A DNA stretch of 64,000 nucleotides, from contig VWZL01002042.1 of NCBI GenBank assembly GCA_013396915.1, positions 742,789 through 806,788 of the forward strand. The letters run 5' to 3'. The position numbers were made by a program, and so were the translations under genes. Source of the DNA: Stercorarius parasiticus (Eukaryota; Chordata; Aves; Charadriiformes; Stercorariidae). The notes under the pieces were generated by a model. The model was not told where the DNA came from, searched no databases, and was given only the letters and a program-made list of their open reading frames with translations. Positions 1 to 16,839 of the stretch are shown here, piece by piece. Numbering within the stretch: the stretch's first letter is position 1; each line of letters begins with the position of its first letter.

Positions 1-176
1 CGGATGGCGGGGGGGGATAAGGCCCCCCGGGGCGGCCAGTGTCTGGGGGGGGGTCAGGTTCAGGTTTCGCCGGGGCTGTGGCCTGCGTGGGGGGGCGTGG
101 AATTCGTGCCCGTGTTACCAGCTGGAGAGGCGGCCGAGCGGGCGAGAGAACCCCGAGTGGCGAGGGGTGTTAACGG

Positions 177-214
177 GGATGGATGGATGGATGGATGGAT
201 GGATGGATGGATGG
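177..214 (+). repeat. (GGAT)n tetranucleotide microsatellite
   Basis: About nine near-perfect GGAT units, ending in ggaaggaagg. Confidence 0.95.
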
Positions 215-3200
215 AAGGAAGGAGGGGACACACTGGCTGTCCCTCCAGGAGCTCGCTGCCGTTGGGTGCAAGGCAGTGGGGTGCGCCAGGGGTTCATGCA
301 TAGCATCCTTCCCAGGGTGACTGCAGGGTGCACTGAAAGAGGAGGCTGACAGGCATGGCACCCTGTGTGCCCACATCGCGGACATGCCTCTTTCTTAGCT
401 TTTAGGTAGGACATTTTCACTCTTCAGCTTAAGGCATCGATTTTCAGGATGAGGCCTGAGCTGTCTGTATTCAGTAGGAATTCATGCATCCAAAAGCTAA
501 AATACATTATGAAGAAAATGAGGGCAGTGATTTAGGATGGAGCTGGGAGGTGTAAGGCCATGCTGATCGTGGATAACCCCAGATCGATGAGAAGTGGTTT
601 GGGACACGACAGCTGGAGAGGGGCTATTGGGGAGAGAGGAGACAGGACAAAAGCAGTGCCACCAGGCACAGAGACTTCTGGCTGGCCACGGCACCTCTAA
701 GAATCACATTTTACCCATGGAAGAGATGAATTAGGCAGCAGCGTATGGGCATCGGCTGCCTTCACAGAATAAAATGTGAACAAAGATCAAGCAAAACTAT
801 TTCTGCGTCTAGCATCCCAAAACTATTTCTAGAAAGAGACGGGACAACACATACTTTGCAGAGTAAGAGCAATGCTTTGCTACTCACCTGTTAGGCAGGC
901 TCGGTTTTAAAATACAGATCTAAATATGGCCTACTACAGTTTGTGGTCCAATTTGTAAAACTTAATTTAAATGTCTCATTAAATTACCTTTTCAGAGAGT
1001 GATATCCTGTATTTGGAAATTTATGCTGCATTCAGTTTTCTGATAATATATTCAAAGGTGATATACAAACTGTAATTAGACATTTTTGCTATTTGTTTGT
1101 GGCATAAGGTACTGTAAAGTGCACTAGCTTTAGCGTACAGTGAAGTATCAAGGAAGTTGCTTGAATATATTTTAAATTAAAAAAAAATCAACATCAAAAA
1201 GTCGATCCTACTTACAACGTTGATGTCAATTTTGAGTCTCCTTTAACATAACCTGATCAAATAAACCTTCTGTTTCATCCCCAAATCCTTTAAAAGGAAT
1301 TTGCATTCTGTGAAGAATTTCCTTCAAAAAGAACATGAGAAGTTCTCATGTTTACAGACACACCTTTGATAGATTTGGCAGGCTTTATTTTAATCTGCAT
1401 TCCGTGTATTGTTCTACAGGCAGAGAGGAAAAAAAGCCCTCACGATCAAAATCAAAGAAATTGCCCATTCCTGTAGTTGATCTCTGTCACTTATTAAAGA
1501 CAGCTCTGATGGATTTTGAAAGGGATCCTGGAAATCTGATTTTGAAGACCTGTATCTATATCCATATCTATAGATACATACATATAATTTGTTGTCAATG
1601 GAGTTACTGCTGTCAGTAAACAATCCAAAAACATCTGCACAACATTTGTATGCATTAAGTAGTTCCACGGAAATAATGCCAGTCATAAAATTAAGCAAAT
1701 ACCTAAAGACCGTACCTCAGTGTTCTGACTGGGAGGAGGTAAAAGAGAATGAGAGTGAACTTACTTGATGGTAGATGCTCGTTCCACTGCTTAATGCCCT
1801 ACGAGGATACGCTTAGCGACTCCTGGCATCAGTGTAGCATAAGAACTTAAATAGAAGCGAAAAGAATATAAGGGCAGAATTCTTTAGGCAGACACAGATC
1901 ACACTTCTGGTTTCTGTTTTAGAACATTACTGCATGTTGCCTGATGCTAACAGGAAGAGTTCTAATTTGTGTGCACTTTTTCTTTGCTAACATCAAAAGC
2001 TAATCATTTGGGCTGAAACAATCCCCTGCAACTAATTTGTTGGAGCAATTTGGCAGATCGTGGCAGCCAGTGACTAGTAGCAGTAAGGAAACTGCTCTAT
2101 CTCCATTGTCGCAGGTGAACGCGTGCCATAAATACAAGAGAGGAAGCAGGGAGGAAACTGGGGACAAATACTCCCAGTTTCAGTAACCAGAGCTGCCACT
2201 GCTAAATAAAGGTTTTAAGTGAATGGGATCAATGAGACTCGACAACAGGGGTAGATGGCTGGATGGTATTTTTAGTGGGATATTTCCACATTTAAAATGG
2301 AAGGCAGAGAGGATCTCTTACTGGTTTAAGTCCAATATTTACATTTGGATTAGTATAGGCCACTGTACAGTAAATGACAGAACACCTCCAATGACATTAA
2401 AGATTACAGCGTTATAGCTACATGCTTGCATTCTATTTACATCCATCAGGCTTCTTCTGCACTTCATTCATAAAACTTTTACTAGTTGACTTATTATTCC
2501 ATCAGCTATTTTTTACTTTAATGGTGAGATACGGACTCTTCAGAACTGGAATGACTGCGTACCTTTCAAAATAAAGGTATGCTCACAGGTATACAATTTC
2601 TATTTTCTATAATAAACATACTATATGAAACAAGGTGAACTCTATGGTGAGCTACAGGCATAATAATCATACTTACCAAGTGAATTTTATCAAATTTGGG
2701 TTTAAATATGTCTTCCACAATATCTGTAAATGTCTCTGAGTGACCTCTGGTGTGACCTTATTTGTCATTGGCTTTTTCTGTATCTATCTTTGGTCTGGTA
2801 CTTCTGTTCTTAACAGTCATGGGTTGCCATCACTGGCAATAGGAATCGGTATCTGCTACAACTTATTTATATAGAGGAAAGAACTTTACTGTTAAGATTA
2901 TTTCTGAAGTACCAATGCAAGGCAGAATTTTGGCTTAGTTTGTTCTAAGGAAACAAGCAGCAGTCCCTCTGACCTTCAGATTCAAATCTCCTTCTTCCAT
3001 AGTATCCCTACCAGGCAGCCCACTTCTGAATACCTAGTGGAAAAGTGATTTATGATACTGTCTTTATCTCTTGCAGCTTCACAAACTCCTGAAGTGAGAG
3101 AGGGAGGAACCCTGGTCACATCACTAGCTATATAACACTTGGAACAGATAGCCATAATTAGTTGTCCCAGGGACCGACTCTGCTTTCTGCCACCCTCTTC

Positions 3201-3428
3201 AGCAAATGCTGGAAGCCCGTTGGCGCCAGTGAGGTCTCAGGCACTCAGGAAAAGGTTACCAAAACTAGGGGCATAAGCGGATACTGAACTCACAGAGACC
3301 GATTTGGAAACAGAAACGAGGGGGACTAAGAGGAGGGTTCACAGGCACAACATCAGAGCCTCCGCAAGAGGGATAGTGACAAAGGTTGAGCTTTGGTCAA
3401 ATGAAAGCAAAAATAAAATCTCTTTATC

Positions 3429-3490
3429 TAGTATATAATATATATCTATATATCTAGTATATATATAGTATATATCTATATGATATATAC
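3429..3490. repeat. TA-rich low-complexity tract
   Basis: Imperfect (TA)n broken by ctatatatctag units; several short palindromes. Confidence 0.85.
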
Positions 3491-4429
3491 TTTAAAGAAC
3501 AGTCCTCGGGCTAGCTTTAAAATTTCTGTGGGAATTTTGGTTGGCGTGAGAAAACAGTGCCTCTGTTAAAGCCCAGGATAAATATCTACTGCAGTTTCAG
3601 AAAGAGCCCTTAGGGACTGGGTATGGAAACAGTTTGTAAAGGGAACGAATGCCCCACAGAGGTTTAGGAATCCCCTTTCCTAGAACTAGGTGGTAGACCA
3701 GCTCCTTCCAGGGGCTCAGCACCTTCTGCTAATCTGATGGGCGGCTTCCTATAATCTACAGACTGCATTCTACTGTCAACTTGGCTGTTTAGGTGAATTT
3801 GAATCAAACTTACCCCACTTTGCATGAGGATGGGAACAGGATATTTAGATATGAACGCAAACCTCTTCTTCCCCAGCCCCCTCTTACCTGTAGGAAGTTG
3901 ACTGTGGTATTCAGTGGTGCACTTGGAAACCAATATGCATCTATTCGTACCAGGCTTTAGGTGACTAAAAAGGAATGTGTAGCATCTTCTTGTTTCTTTC
4001 ACACAAGGCAAAGCAAGGAGCCCTGGAACTCTTGATTGTGTGCCTGAAATGTGACATTGCAGCCCGTTGGTAGAAACGTTTAAGTGTTGTTGACACATTG
4101 GTTACCCAGTACAGGAAAAATAACTAACTAAGGCCTCTTCATTAACTACATCGCAGGAACAAGAACAGTTTGTTTGTTCTGTTCACCAGCTCGGACAAGT
4201 GTTGGATCGCAACAGCAGTGGGCTGTTCCGCTGCTTAAAACTGTCTGATGACTGAAACTCACACTCTGATTATTACCTTTGAAGAGAGAGATAAGGACTG
4301 TGCATCTAAACATTTTTGCTATGGAATTACAGATTGGCACAAATGAAAAGAAAAAATCAGAATGCAGGATATGGGCAGAAACATTTACAAATATGTGGCA
4401 TGTCCTAGATCTTAGCAAAGAACCAAGAG

Positions 4430-4449
4430 AATCATAGAATCATAGAATG
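4430..4449 (-). repeat. CR1 3'-tail relic
   Basis: The paired octamer atcatagaatcatagaat is the reverse complement of the ATTCTATG-type microsatellite that ends avian CR1 elements. Little of the body remains. Confidence 0.5.
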
Positions 4450-5006
4450 CAGTTGCTCGCAAGTGGGATGTTGATGGCCAGTGTCATTTGAGTTTTTACT
4501 ATTCTGATATGTCATTCCTCTGGAATTCTCTTTAACCTGAAGTGGAAGTTAGTATTTTAGCAGTTCGTATTACTGCCCACGTAGTTCTAGTCAGTGCATA
4601 TGATACTATAATCACCTCCAATTCATTTTACATTTCTCAGAACCCTGTGCTAAACCTCCCAGATTTTCTGAATTTCTCTATTTTGGAACTAGAGCTTAAT
4701 CCGCATTAACCGATGCAGTAGAACTCTATGGGTACAAATTCTCTGAATCTACAGTAACTGTTAAAAGTCTGACAATGTTCTGTTAATTTCATAATTCAGT
4801 ATAAGAAATCTCATGGCACCGAAAAGCTCAGCAAAAGAGCTGGGATTAGAATTCCGTTCTCTCATTGCACCTCACCCTTTCTCAGACATGTTTAGTCTCA
4901 CCCTTGTCTATTACTGCTGTCACCTTCGTACATCTATTCACATATAAAGTGACACCTTGCAAAAAATATGTTGCAGTGACTTACTGTTGTCCCTCTGTAT
5001 CTTTAA

Positions 5007-9516
<4,510 letters not shown>

Positions 9517-11851
9517 AATCCAGAAGCCTGACGAGCAAACACCTGACTGGTTCCAGTACTCTTCCAGTAGAACTGCAAACGTGGCCAGACTTTACTGAAG
9601 TGCAGACTCAAGTACAACCGACCCATTGTTTTCTATTTAATGCAATGTAAGCACAATGTTCCTGTTCTGTCCCAATTTCCTTCCAGTCCTTAGGATCCAG
9701 GTTTAGGAAAGTAAGTATTACTGGTGCTACAGTTTAACTTTCAATCATTCCATCTTTTGGACTCCTAAACGAAGTAGAATTCTTATGCAAGTATCCTAAA
9801 TGCCAGGCTATTCCTGTTGGCCAAATGTGATTAGCATAAATGCTTTTATGCTCTTTTTTTACAAACAATTACTAGAAGATTATTCTGTTTTCTTCTGATA
9901 ACAGGAGACTATTTGAAGTGCTGAAATAGCAGACTGTCTGATTGTTTCACTAAAGAACAATTTGTTTTCCAAGCTAGTAACACTGCATAGGTTTGTGTAT
10001 CCAGTAGAGCTCTTTTTATACAGGAAACGTTCAGGAGAAAAAGAAATTGGTTATACAGGAAATCAGTGCATTAAGGACACACGTGAGTTTTGATGTACTG
10101 GAGTTTGATTGTACCATGCCCTCAAACTTGACTTCAAATTTGGGAGGGGGATCAAGTTGCTGGCTGTGTATGAATTTCTAAAAATGATGTAATTTGTGAT
10201 GCTGTAACATATTAATATGGTATTATGTCCAGCAGTCAGAATACTGATTGTCTTGAGTACAAGGCTCAAATGAACTGTATTAGTGGTGCTCCTCAGCTCT
10301 GTGGCCAGTGAGCTCACTGCGGTTCTCTAGGAAACATGCATGAAATATCCCAAATCTCTACACGCACAGACTGCACATCAGCCATTCTGCACGTCTTCTG
10401 CTCCTGGTTTCCACAGCCAAAGTCTCCCTTGGCAGACGTATCCTCCCTCCACTGGAGCACAGGGGAGTCCAGTAACATGCACCAGGAACAGCGACAACTA
10501 AAAATGATGTATTTCACCAGAACCACCTGGCTTTGGTGTCATTGTCCTCCCTCAACCAAAACTTCCTAATTTTGTATCTTTTAATAGGTCGTTTTCAAAT
10601 ATGCTTTATTTCAGCCTAGGATTTTTTTCTTGCTCTGTCTGTGTGCCAAAAGAACCCTGACTAAAGGATCCTTTAGACCCCTTCCTGTATCCTCTTTTTT
10701 CACCCCATGTAACAACAGTTCCTCCAACAGGGAGGATGGCAGCGACCAAACTACAGAATCGGGGCTTAAAACTCACTTCTAATCCCAGTTTTCTCACCAC
10801 CTTTTTGTCTAAATTGATCTCAAGTATTAAATATTCTTTTCACTAACTTCAGGAGACAGGGACTGCCAACTGCCTGTTTACATTCTTCTCCCTTTAGCCC
10901 AGGTTTTCCTCTACTTTTATGCTACAGTGGTTATATTGAGAACTTTGCTTGTTAAATAGAAAGAACAGGGAAGCCCCAAGCCTCTGGTCAGAGCTTTGCC
11001 AAATGCTGGGGACTGTACAAATCCACACAGACCAATTTTGCTGGCAAAATCACATACGTTGCCATTAATTTCTCAACTCCACCATAAAGTACATGGCTAT
11101 TTCATTGAATATAGCCCTGTAATTTATGCCAAGTTCCATTGGTATTCTCCTATTTTAATGTTTCATAGACAAATGAACATCTGTCAACAGCAGAGACAGA
11201 ATCTGGACCACGTGCTGCTGAAATATGTGAAGGGCAGATTCTGCTAGCTGAATCTATCCTTATGCATGTTTCCTAACACAAATTTTAAATGTGAGGGCGG
11301 CCACATGCCGTGTGCCCTGTTCAGAGCAATTCCTATTGGATTTAAGGGAAAATGCAGACAGAGTTAAGGGACAGCATATGGACTCCCCAGAATGCATGCA
11401 CGAGAGCAGCATACATTGATGACAGTTGTACATAAATTTAAGAAGTAGTGACAATGGAGAATGGGGGAATGGTCTGCCATGAAGTGGTGCGAATAGAAGG
11501 ATAGATTTGTATAAACTCCGACTCACCGTTCTGAAATAGATAGGGGTAGTTGTAGCTGCTCTCACTTCACTGTTACTTTGCCAGGGTCTTTCTTTCTTTC
11601 TTGGGAGATCTCTGGAGCTCTAAACTGGATGCACTGTTTACTAATTTAGTATGGCAGTTTTGTATTTTTACTTTTTTAAACTAGTCTCTTGTGCCCTCGT
11701 GTTTAACAAGGTTTGGTTTTTTAAAAAAAGAAAAAAATGTGAATATGACATGTTGTGTTTGTATCAATCATGTACTAGCGCTTACAAATCTGTTTTCACA
11801 TCCTTTACGAAGTTCTGCCATATGAATAGCGTGTGTGGCTGAGAATGAGTC

Positions 11852-12518
11852 CAACTGAATATGAGGCAACAGCATGCTCTGGCAGCCCAAAGGGCCAACC
11901 GTGTCCTGGCGTGCATCAAGCACAGCATGGCTACCTGGTCATGGGAAGTGACTGTCCCACTCGACACTGCACTGGTGTGGCCTCAAGCACTGTGTGCAGT
12001 TTTGGATGCCTCAATATAAGAAGAACATCAAACTTTGGAGAGTGTCCAGAGGAGGGCAACCAAGATGGTCAAAGGCCTCCAGGGCAAGACATAAGAGGAG
12101 CGGCTGAGGTCACTTGCTTTGTTCAGCTTGGAGAAGAGAAGGTTGAGGGGTGACCTCATCACCAAGGGGTGACCTGATCCCAGTCTACAGCTTCCTCAAG
12201 GGGGGCAGCAGAGGAGGAGCTGCTGATCTCCTCTCTCTGGTGACCAGCAACCGGACACAGGGAAATGGAATGAAACTGCATCAGGGGAAGTTCAGATTGG
12301 ACATTAGGAAAAGGTTCTTCACTGAGAGGGTGATCGGTCACTGGAAGAGGCTCCCCAGGGAAGTGGTCATGGCACCAAGCCTGTCAGAGTTCAAGGAGCA
12401 TCTGGACGATGCTCTTAGTCATACAGCTTTGTGTTAGGTAGTCCTGCAAGTAGCAGGGAGTTGGACTCTATGATCCTTATGGGTCCCTTCCAACTTGAGA
12501 TATTCTACAATTCTAAGT
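11852..12518 (+). mobile_element. CR1 LINE fragment, forward orientation
   Basis: About 670 bases of CR1 3' region: cagcatgctctggcagccc, gcagttttggatgcctca, ttcagcttggagaagagaag, attggacattaggaaaaggt, and the end ggttcccttcca-type block with an ATTCTA tail. It sits in the presumed ZC4H2 3' UTR or flank. The ORFs over it are chance frames in CR1, not an intact reverse transcriptase. Confidence 0.92.
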
Positions 12519-13227
12519 ATTTCAAGGAGACAAAATCTGTATTATTTATTAAGGGATCCTTGGGGTGGGGGGAGGGAAGCAGTTATCTTTCATAGGGAAC
12601 CAGTGTTCTCCTTTTCTCTTCCAGATTAATTAAGGAAGTTTAACTGAAGAGCTCTTCTCCTGACAGCCCCCGGCTCTTCTCTCCCAGGCAACTTTCTCAA
12701 GGGACTAGAGGGATAATGATGAAATATTGATTTCTTCTTTTTCAGCCAGAGGAGGAAGCTGTCTGAAGTACAGTTCTTACCATGAGTCTAGTGCATTTTT
12801 GCTCCATGGAGCAACAATGGCCTCTTCCTTTGTACCTAAGGTTCTTGGAGGATAATTTTTCACTTGGCTTAAATTCATTCTTATTTGGGTTAAATTCTCT
12901 TAACAGCCACAAAAAGACCCTTCTCAAAGCTTACAAGACTTTTATATTACTAAAGTCTGGTTTAACCATGGCTTTGTCATTCCCTTTTCAATGGGTATTC
13001 AAACAACAACAAAATCAATGGATTCTTTTGTTATAGATGGTTTCCAGGGTCTTTTCCCGATTCCTCACTTGCCTCAAAGGATACTCCTGTTGTTCTGCAA
13101 CCAAATGGCAAAAAAAATCACAAGCCTCTCCCCCTACCTCCCACCTTAAGCTCATGCTAAAAGGATGCAAACACTCTACTGTGTCTAAAGACTTTGCTAT
13201 AGAAATTTTCGTACCCAAGCTGGGGTA

Positions 13228-13264
13228 GATCAGTTGTTCAAACTTTAGTGCCAAGGACCCCATT
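13228..13264. repeat. Possible hAT (Charlie-type) terminal repeat relic
   Basis: The string cagttgttcaaactttagtg followed by ccaaggacccc resembles the terminal inverted repeat of old hAT-Charlie DNA transposons. No matching opposite end was located, so this is a tentative call from memory of the family. Confidence 0.25.
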
Positions 13265-13648
13265 AACTACAGAGAAAATGTAAGCCAAATGTTAATACTT
13301 GCACTTCCTGAATTCAGCTTTAGCTTTCTAAACAGGACACGCACTGACTGAACCTGCCAGCGGCTTCAAGTTACAGAATCTAATTTTGAAAGAATAGCCA
13401 TTGATGTGTTACTTTAAATAGCAGACTATTCAAGAAATTAAGACTTTACTAGCCCTTTAAATAAATAAAAGTGCTTTCCTGTATTTTACAGTTTTCTAAT
13501 TCCTCCAACATAGGCTTTCTTTTTAGCATTTAGGTATTTTAGCAATATCTGGTGTTTTCACTGGCTTCTGTGTTTTATATATTTTACTCCTGTGCCCAGT
13601 AGGAGTAACAGTGTGATACCTGTTTAATTTGTCTGTACAGTCCTTTTT

Positions 13649-13654
13649 AATAAA
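13649..13654 (+). terminator. ZC4H2: Candidate distal poly(A) signal of ZC4H2
   Basis: AATAAA with a T/G-rich downstream element within 20 bases. A second AATAAA lies at 13468-13473. Assignment to ZC4H2 is by position only. Confidence 0.3.
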
Positions 13655-14987
13655 TGTTTGTTTCATGTCATGCTTTCTTCCTGAAGACTATTTTCACATC
13701 TGTTATTTGCTTATGCTACTGAGCCATATACTGAGCCATATCCTGAAAGGTAAAACCCAGCTCTCCAATTTAACAGGATGCAATTAGCCACAATTGTTTA
13801 TGGGAACTTTATGGACATAAAAATAGAAAATAGAAAGAAAAAGGAGATAGCAATACAGATTTTAACCCAGCCAAACTTCTCAGTCACATTTCTGGAGCTT
13901 AAGCTCCAAGATTTCTGCATCTGCATAAGAGTCGTAGAAACGGTGTCTTAATTCCCCAAACCGCGTATTTCTGAGACAAACCTGTCCCCTGCTACCACTG
14001 GCTACTAACACTGGAATTGGATAGTCTGCACGCATAGAAATGTCTAATTTGCACTTGCAGGTGTCCAGTTATGAAACTGAGACAGACCCAGAAAAATAAC
14101 AAGGAAATCACATCCTTCTGCTGCGGTTCAACCACCAAAAGCTCTGGCTGGGGCGTTTATTTCAGTTTCTGACCGATTCGCAGAGCTTCATCTTGAACTA
14201 CTTTCCAGTCAATTTAAACTAATTCCAAACAAACCAGCCTTAGGTGGGAAGAAGTCTTGCTCAGACAGATTTCAGTTTAAAGAAAAGAGTCATATCCAAC
14301 ACCTTCTGTCAGGTGCTAGATTGCCAAGAGACCAAAACCCAATTTTTTTCACAGTTCTTTACTACTGAGGAACCTCCTGGTTTGTTTTGCTTTCTAAAGT
14401 TAAACTGAAAGCAGCAAGAGACACGATTCGTGCTCTGATTTAAGGTAGAGGATAGCTGTCTTCCAGAGTCCTGCTTTACCATTAGGAGATTATGTCTTCT
14501 GCTAGTGCTTCCTGGAAGTTACGCCTCTCAACAAAGTGGTGACTGAGGAGCTTATGGGAGCATTCCCTAACCCAGCTCTGTCAGGAAGGCCCACATACGA
14601 TGTACGCTGCCAGCAAAGGAAGTAACCTACTCAATGATAATGAAAACAGTTCTGAGAAATAATCTAATCCATTGGCATACCCGGATTCAGAGAAGAACAT
14701 CTGGCCTAAACCTCACAGAGCTCAGAACCTGAGCTTGGTTAAATAGAAGACGCATGATTTTTTTCCATAGGTACTGCCTTCAAACACACATAAGCCACCA
14801 AACCTAATGACTGCCTTTATCTTCCTTTGTACCACAACAGCCATTCCGAGATAAAACAAGTTGTTTTGACTTCTGTTTGTTTTGTTTAATGCCATCTGAA
14901 TTGCTCAAACTTTGAAACATCCTGCACTCATCTCTGTTCATCCAGCTGCTCTTTCCAGTTCCTTAATCCTAACCCCAGCTGTAACAT

Positions 14988-15687
14988 TGTCACGGGCAGA
15001 GTGATTAATTTCACTCGTAAGAGAGAAGTAGTGAAATATTTATTAACATAAAACAGTGATTAACAAAGTTAGTGAATGTGACAGTGTTTTTACAAGATAC
15101 GATGGAAGGGTACACTTGATTATTTACTGCACAGAGGACAGGGTCAGACAAGCTGTCAAGGAGACCGTCCCGTTGAGTCACAAGGTTCAGAAAGGACCCC
15201 CTTGCTTTCTAAACTTCTCAGAGAGGAGTCTAGGTGCGGCTGCATCCAATCCTAGTCCCAGACTTGGTCAACGGTTTATGTCTAAAGGATTATATATGTG
15301 CGATCAATCCTTATATCACTTAGCTAAGATTTCAAAGTTTAGCATGCTATTAGTCACTTACCGAGAATCTGTTGTGGCAAGGAATCTCTCAGCCTCGAGG
15401 AGTAGAACCTTAAGTGAGCATCCCCACTCAAGGGGAGATCCTGGCATGCAGCCCACTGCCATGCAGGAGAGTTCAAAGGGCTCTTGGGCTGTCCACTATT
15501 TATAGAGTAAGATAATTGATTTATAGTCATATTCCCATGGGAACAAAATATCTAGGTCCCCATCCCAGACCCCAAAGTCCAGGTGCAATTTATACCAACT
15601 CCTGCTAATGTGTATGGCTTGAGCAGGAGCAGGAGCAGGAGCTTGGGGCGGGGGGGTGGGGGTGGCGGGGAAGAGCACACCGCCACA
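14988..15687 (-). mobile_element. Solo LTR of an endogenous retrovirus, reverse orientation
   Basis: Read on the minus strand, this 700-bp unit starts TGTGGCGGTG and ends CCCGTGACA, so it has TG...CA ends with short imperfect inverted repeats. It has a TATA box (CTATAAATAG, at about +15492-15501) and an AATAAA poly(A) signal near the U5 side (about +15038-15043). These are spaced as in a complete U3-R-U5. Candidate 5-base target duplications, aacat on the left and aatat on the right, differ by one base, which suggests an old insertion. No gag, pol or env sequence lies next to it, so it is a solo LTR left after recombination. An exact TGTAACAT octamer also occurs at 14980-14987 and 15697-15704, so the right boundary could be up to nine bases farther out. 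Confidence 0.65.
15621..15642 (+). repeat. (GAGCAG)n short tandem inside the LTR
   Basis: Three to four hexamer units, followed by a G-rich stretch (cttggggcgggggggtgggg) that could form a G-quadruplex in the LTR U3 region. Confidence 0.8.
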
Positions 15688-16323
15688 AATATTACTTGTA
15701 ACATTAGTCACAAAACTAATGCACTGACTCATACCTTCCTAAGAACTAAAACTGAAATATTCCCTCTAACTGACATCAGCTTCCATCATATTTTCCTGAG
15801 CTTAGCAAGATCCTGCAGTAATATGAGCTCCCAAACCCATGATCTTCCTGAGATTAAGTGTAATCTTCTCTTTAAAGTGTAGCATTAAAAACCACATATT
15901 TCAAGGGGAAAAAAACCAAAAAAACAAAACACTGAAGCTTGTCCCAGCCTGAAATCCACTCCTTAAAAATTTCTACTATTGTTTTCTTCAGCCTTTACTG
16001 TCACTAACTTTAACTTCCCCCTCTTCCCAGAAACCAGTAAAAAACTGAAAGATCAGTGCTATCATCAATTTTATTTGTGACCCACTCAAGATCTTCAGTG
16101 TCATGCAACCCGAGTTTTTCTACTTATTCTGTCCCACTGCCTAATTCTTTGTTCTTTGCCCTCATTCAATGTCAGCCATTCATTTGCCCTCACTGCCTCC
16201 TGTCCTCAATGAAAACTTTCTAATGTGCACTTTCAGTGGGATTCTTTTCTCAAAAATCTTCAAAATATCAGCACGAAATATCAGCTGCAACTGTTGTTAA
16301 GTGGTGTGTCTTAAAGCTGTAGG

Positions 16324-16460
16324 CTCCAGCACCTCAATGTCTTTCCTGTAGGGAAGGGCCCAGAACTGGACACGGTGTTCGAGGTGGGGCCTCACCAGGG
16401 CCGAGGACAGGAGGACAGTCGCTGCCCTGGTCCTATGTTCCCTGGAAGCCAGTGTTTTGA
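16324..16460 (-). mobile_element. CR1 LINE internal fragment, reverse orientation
   Basis: Reverse-complement CR1 sequence: ctccagcacctcaatgtctt, gggcccagaactggacacgg, gaggtggggcctcaccaggg. It abuts a forward CR1 block. Confidence 0.88.
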
Positions 16461-16479
16461 ACCTCACCAGTAGAGCTCA

Positions 16480-16832
16480 CTGAATTAGGATAGGACAAGG
16501 GGCAATGGCTTGAAACTGGAAGAGGGGAGATTCTGGTGAGACCCCACCTGAAGTACTGCATGCAGTTCTGGAGCCCTCAGCACAAGAAGGACATCGACCT
16601 GTCAGAGCAGATCCAGCCGAGGGCCACGAAGATGCTGGGAGGGCTGGAGCCCCTCTGCTGTGAGGAGAGGCTGAGAGAGTTGGGGTTGTTCAGCCTGGAG
16701 AAGAGAAGGCTCCGGGGAGACCTTANCGGGGCTTTAAGCAGTCTGGTCTGGTGGGAGGTGTCCCTGCCCAGGGCAGGAGGTTGGAACTGGATGGTCTTCA
16801 AGGTCCCTTCCTAGCCAAACCGCTCTATGACG
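16480..16832 (+). mobile_element. Rearranged CR1 LINE fragments, forward orientation
   Basis: A short 3'-type piece (gataggacaaggggcaatgg ... gaggggagatt) comes before a more upstream CR1 piece (gtactgcatgcagttctgga ... cagcctggagaagagaagg). This then jumps, near the ambiguous N at 16726, to the CR1 end (gttggaactggatggtcttc, aaggtcccttcc). The order is out of register with CR1, so it is a composite of at least two insertions or a deletion product. It ends at the start of the CpG island. Confidence 0.85.
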
Positions 16833-16839
16833 CCATGAT

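Larger units (their letters stand above)
9517..13670 (+). other. ZC4H2: Presumed ZC4H2 3' UTR and flanking sequence
   Basis: AT-rich non-coding sequence follows the stop codon. No strong proximal AATAAA lies in the first kilobase. The best distal signal is AATAAA at 13649-13654, followed by a T/G-rich stretch (tgtttgtttcatg), which would make a UTR of about 4.1 kb that contains a CR1 copy at 11.85-12.52 kb. The true end needs transcript data. Confidence 0.4.
13671..16323. other. Intergenic sequence between ZC4H2 and the 16.3-kb CR1 cluster
   Basis: No exon was recognised. Apart from the solo LTR and a small tandem duplication (ctgagccatat, twice, about 13720-13743), it is unremarkable AT-rich sequence. 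Confidence 0.6.

Noticed and set aside
4..303. ATG near the window start as ZC4H2 exon 1
   Set aside because: The frame (MAGGDKAPRGG...) does not match the conserved ZC4H2 start, and its phase cannot be shown to join exon 2.
3664..4098. 144-codon reverse open frame in ZC4H2 intron 1
   Set aside because: Longer than expected for AT-rich DNA, but no family match, CpG promoter or splice context was seen.
12150..12437. 95-codon frame at 12.15 kb as a gene
   Set aside because: It lies wholly within a CR1 element and represents its non-coding 3' region.
15697..15704. TGTAACAT flanking octamer as the LTR target-site duplication
   Set aside because: Using it would give the LTR an end without CA and an 8-base duplication; the CCACA end with 5-base near-match flanks is more typical. 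Not fully excluded.
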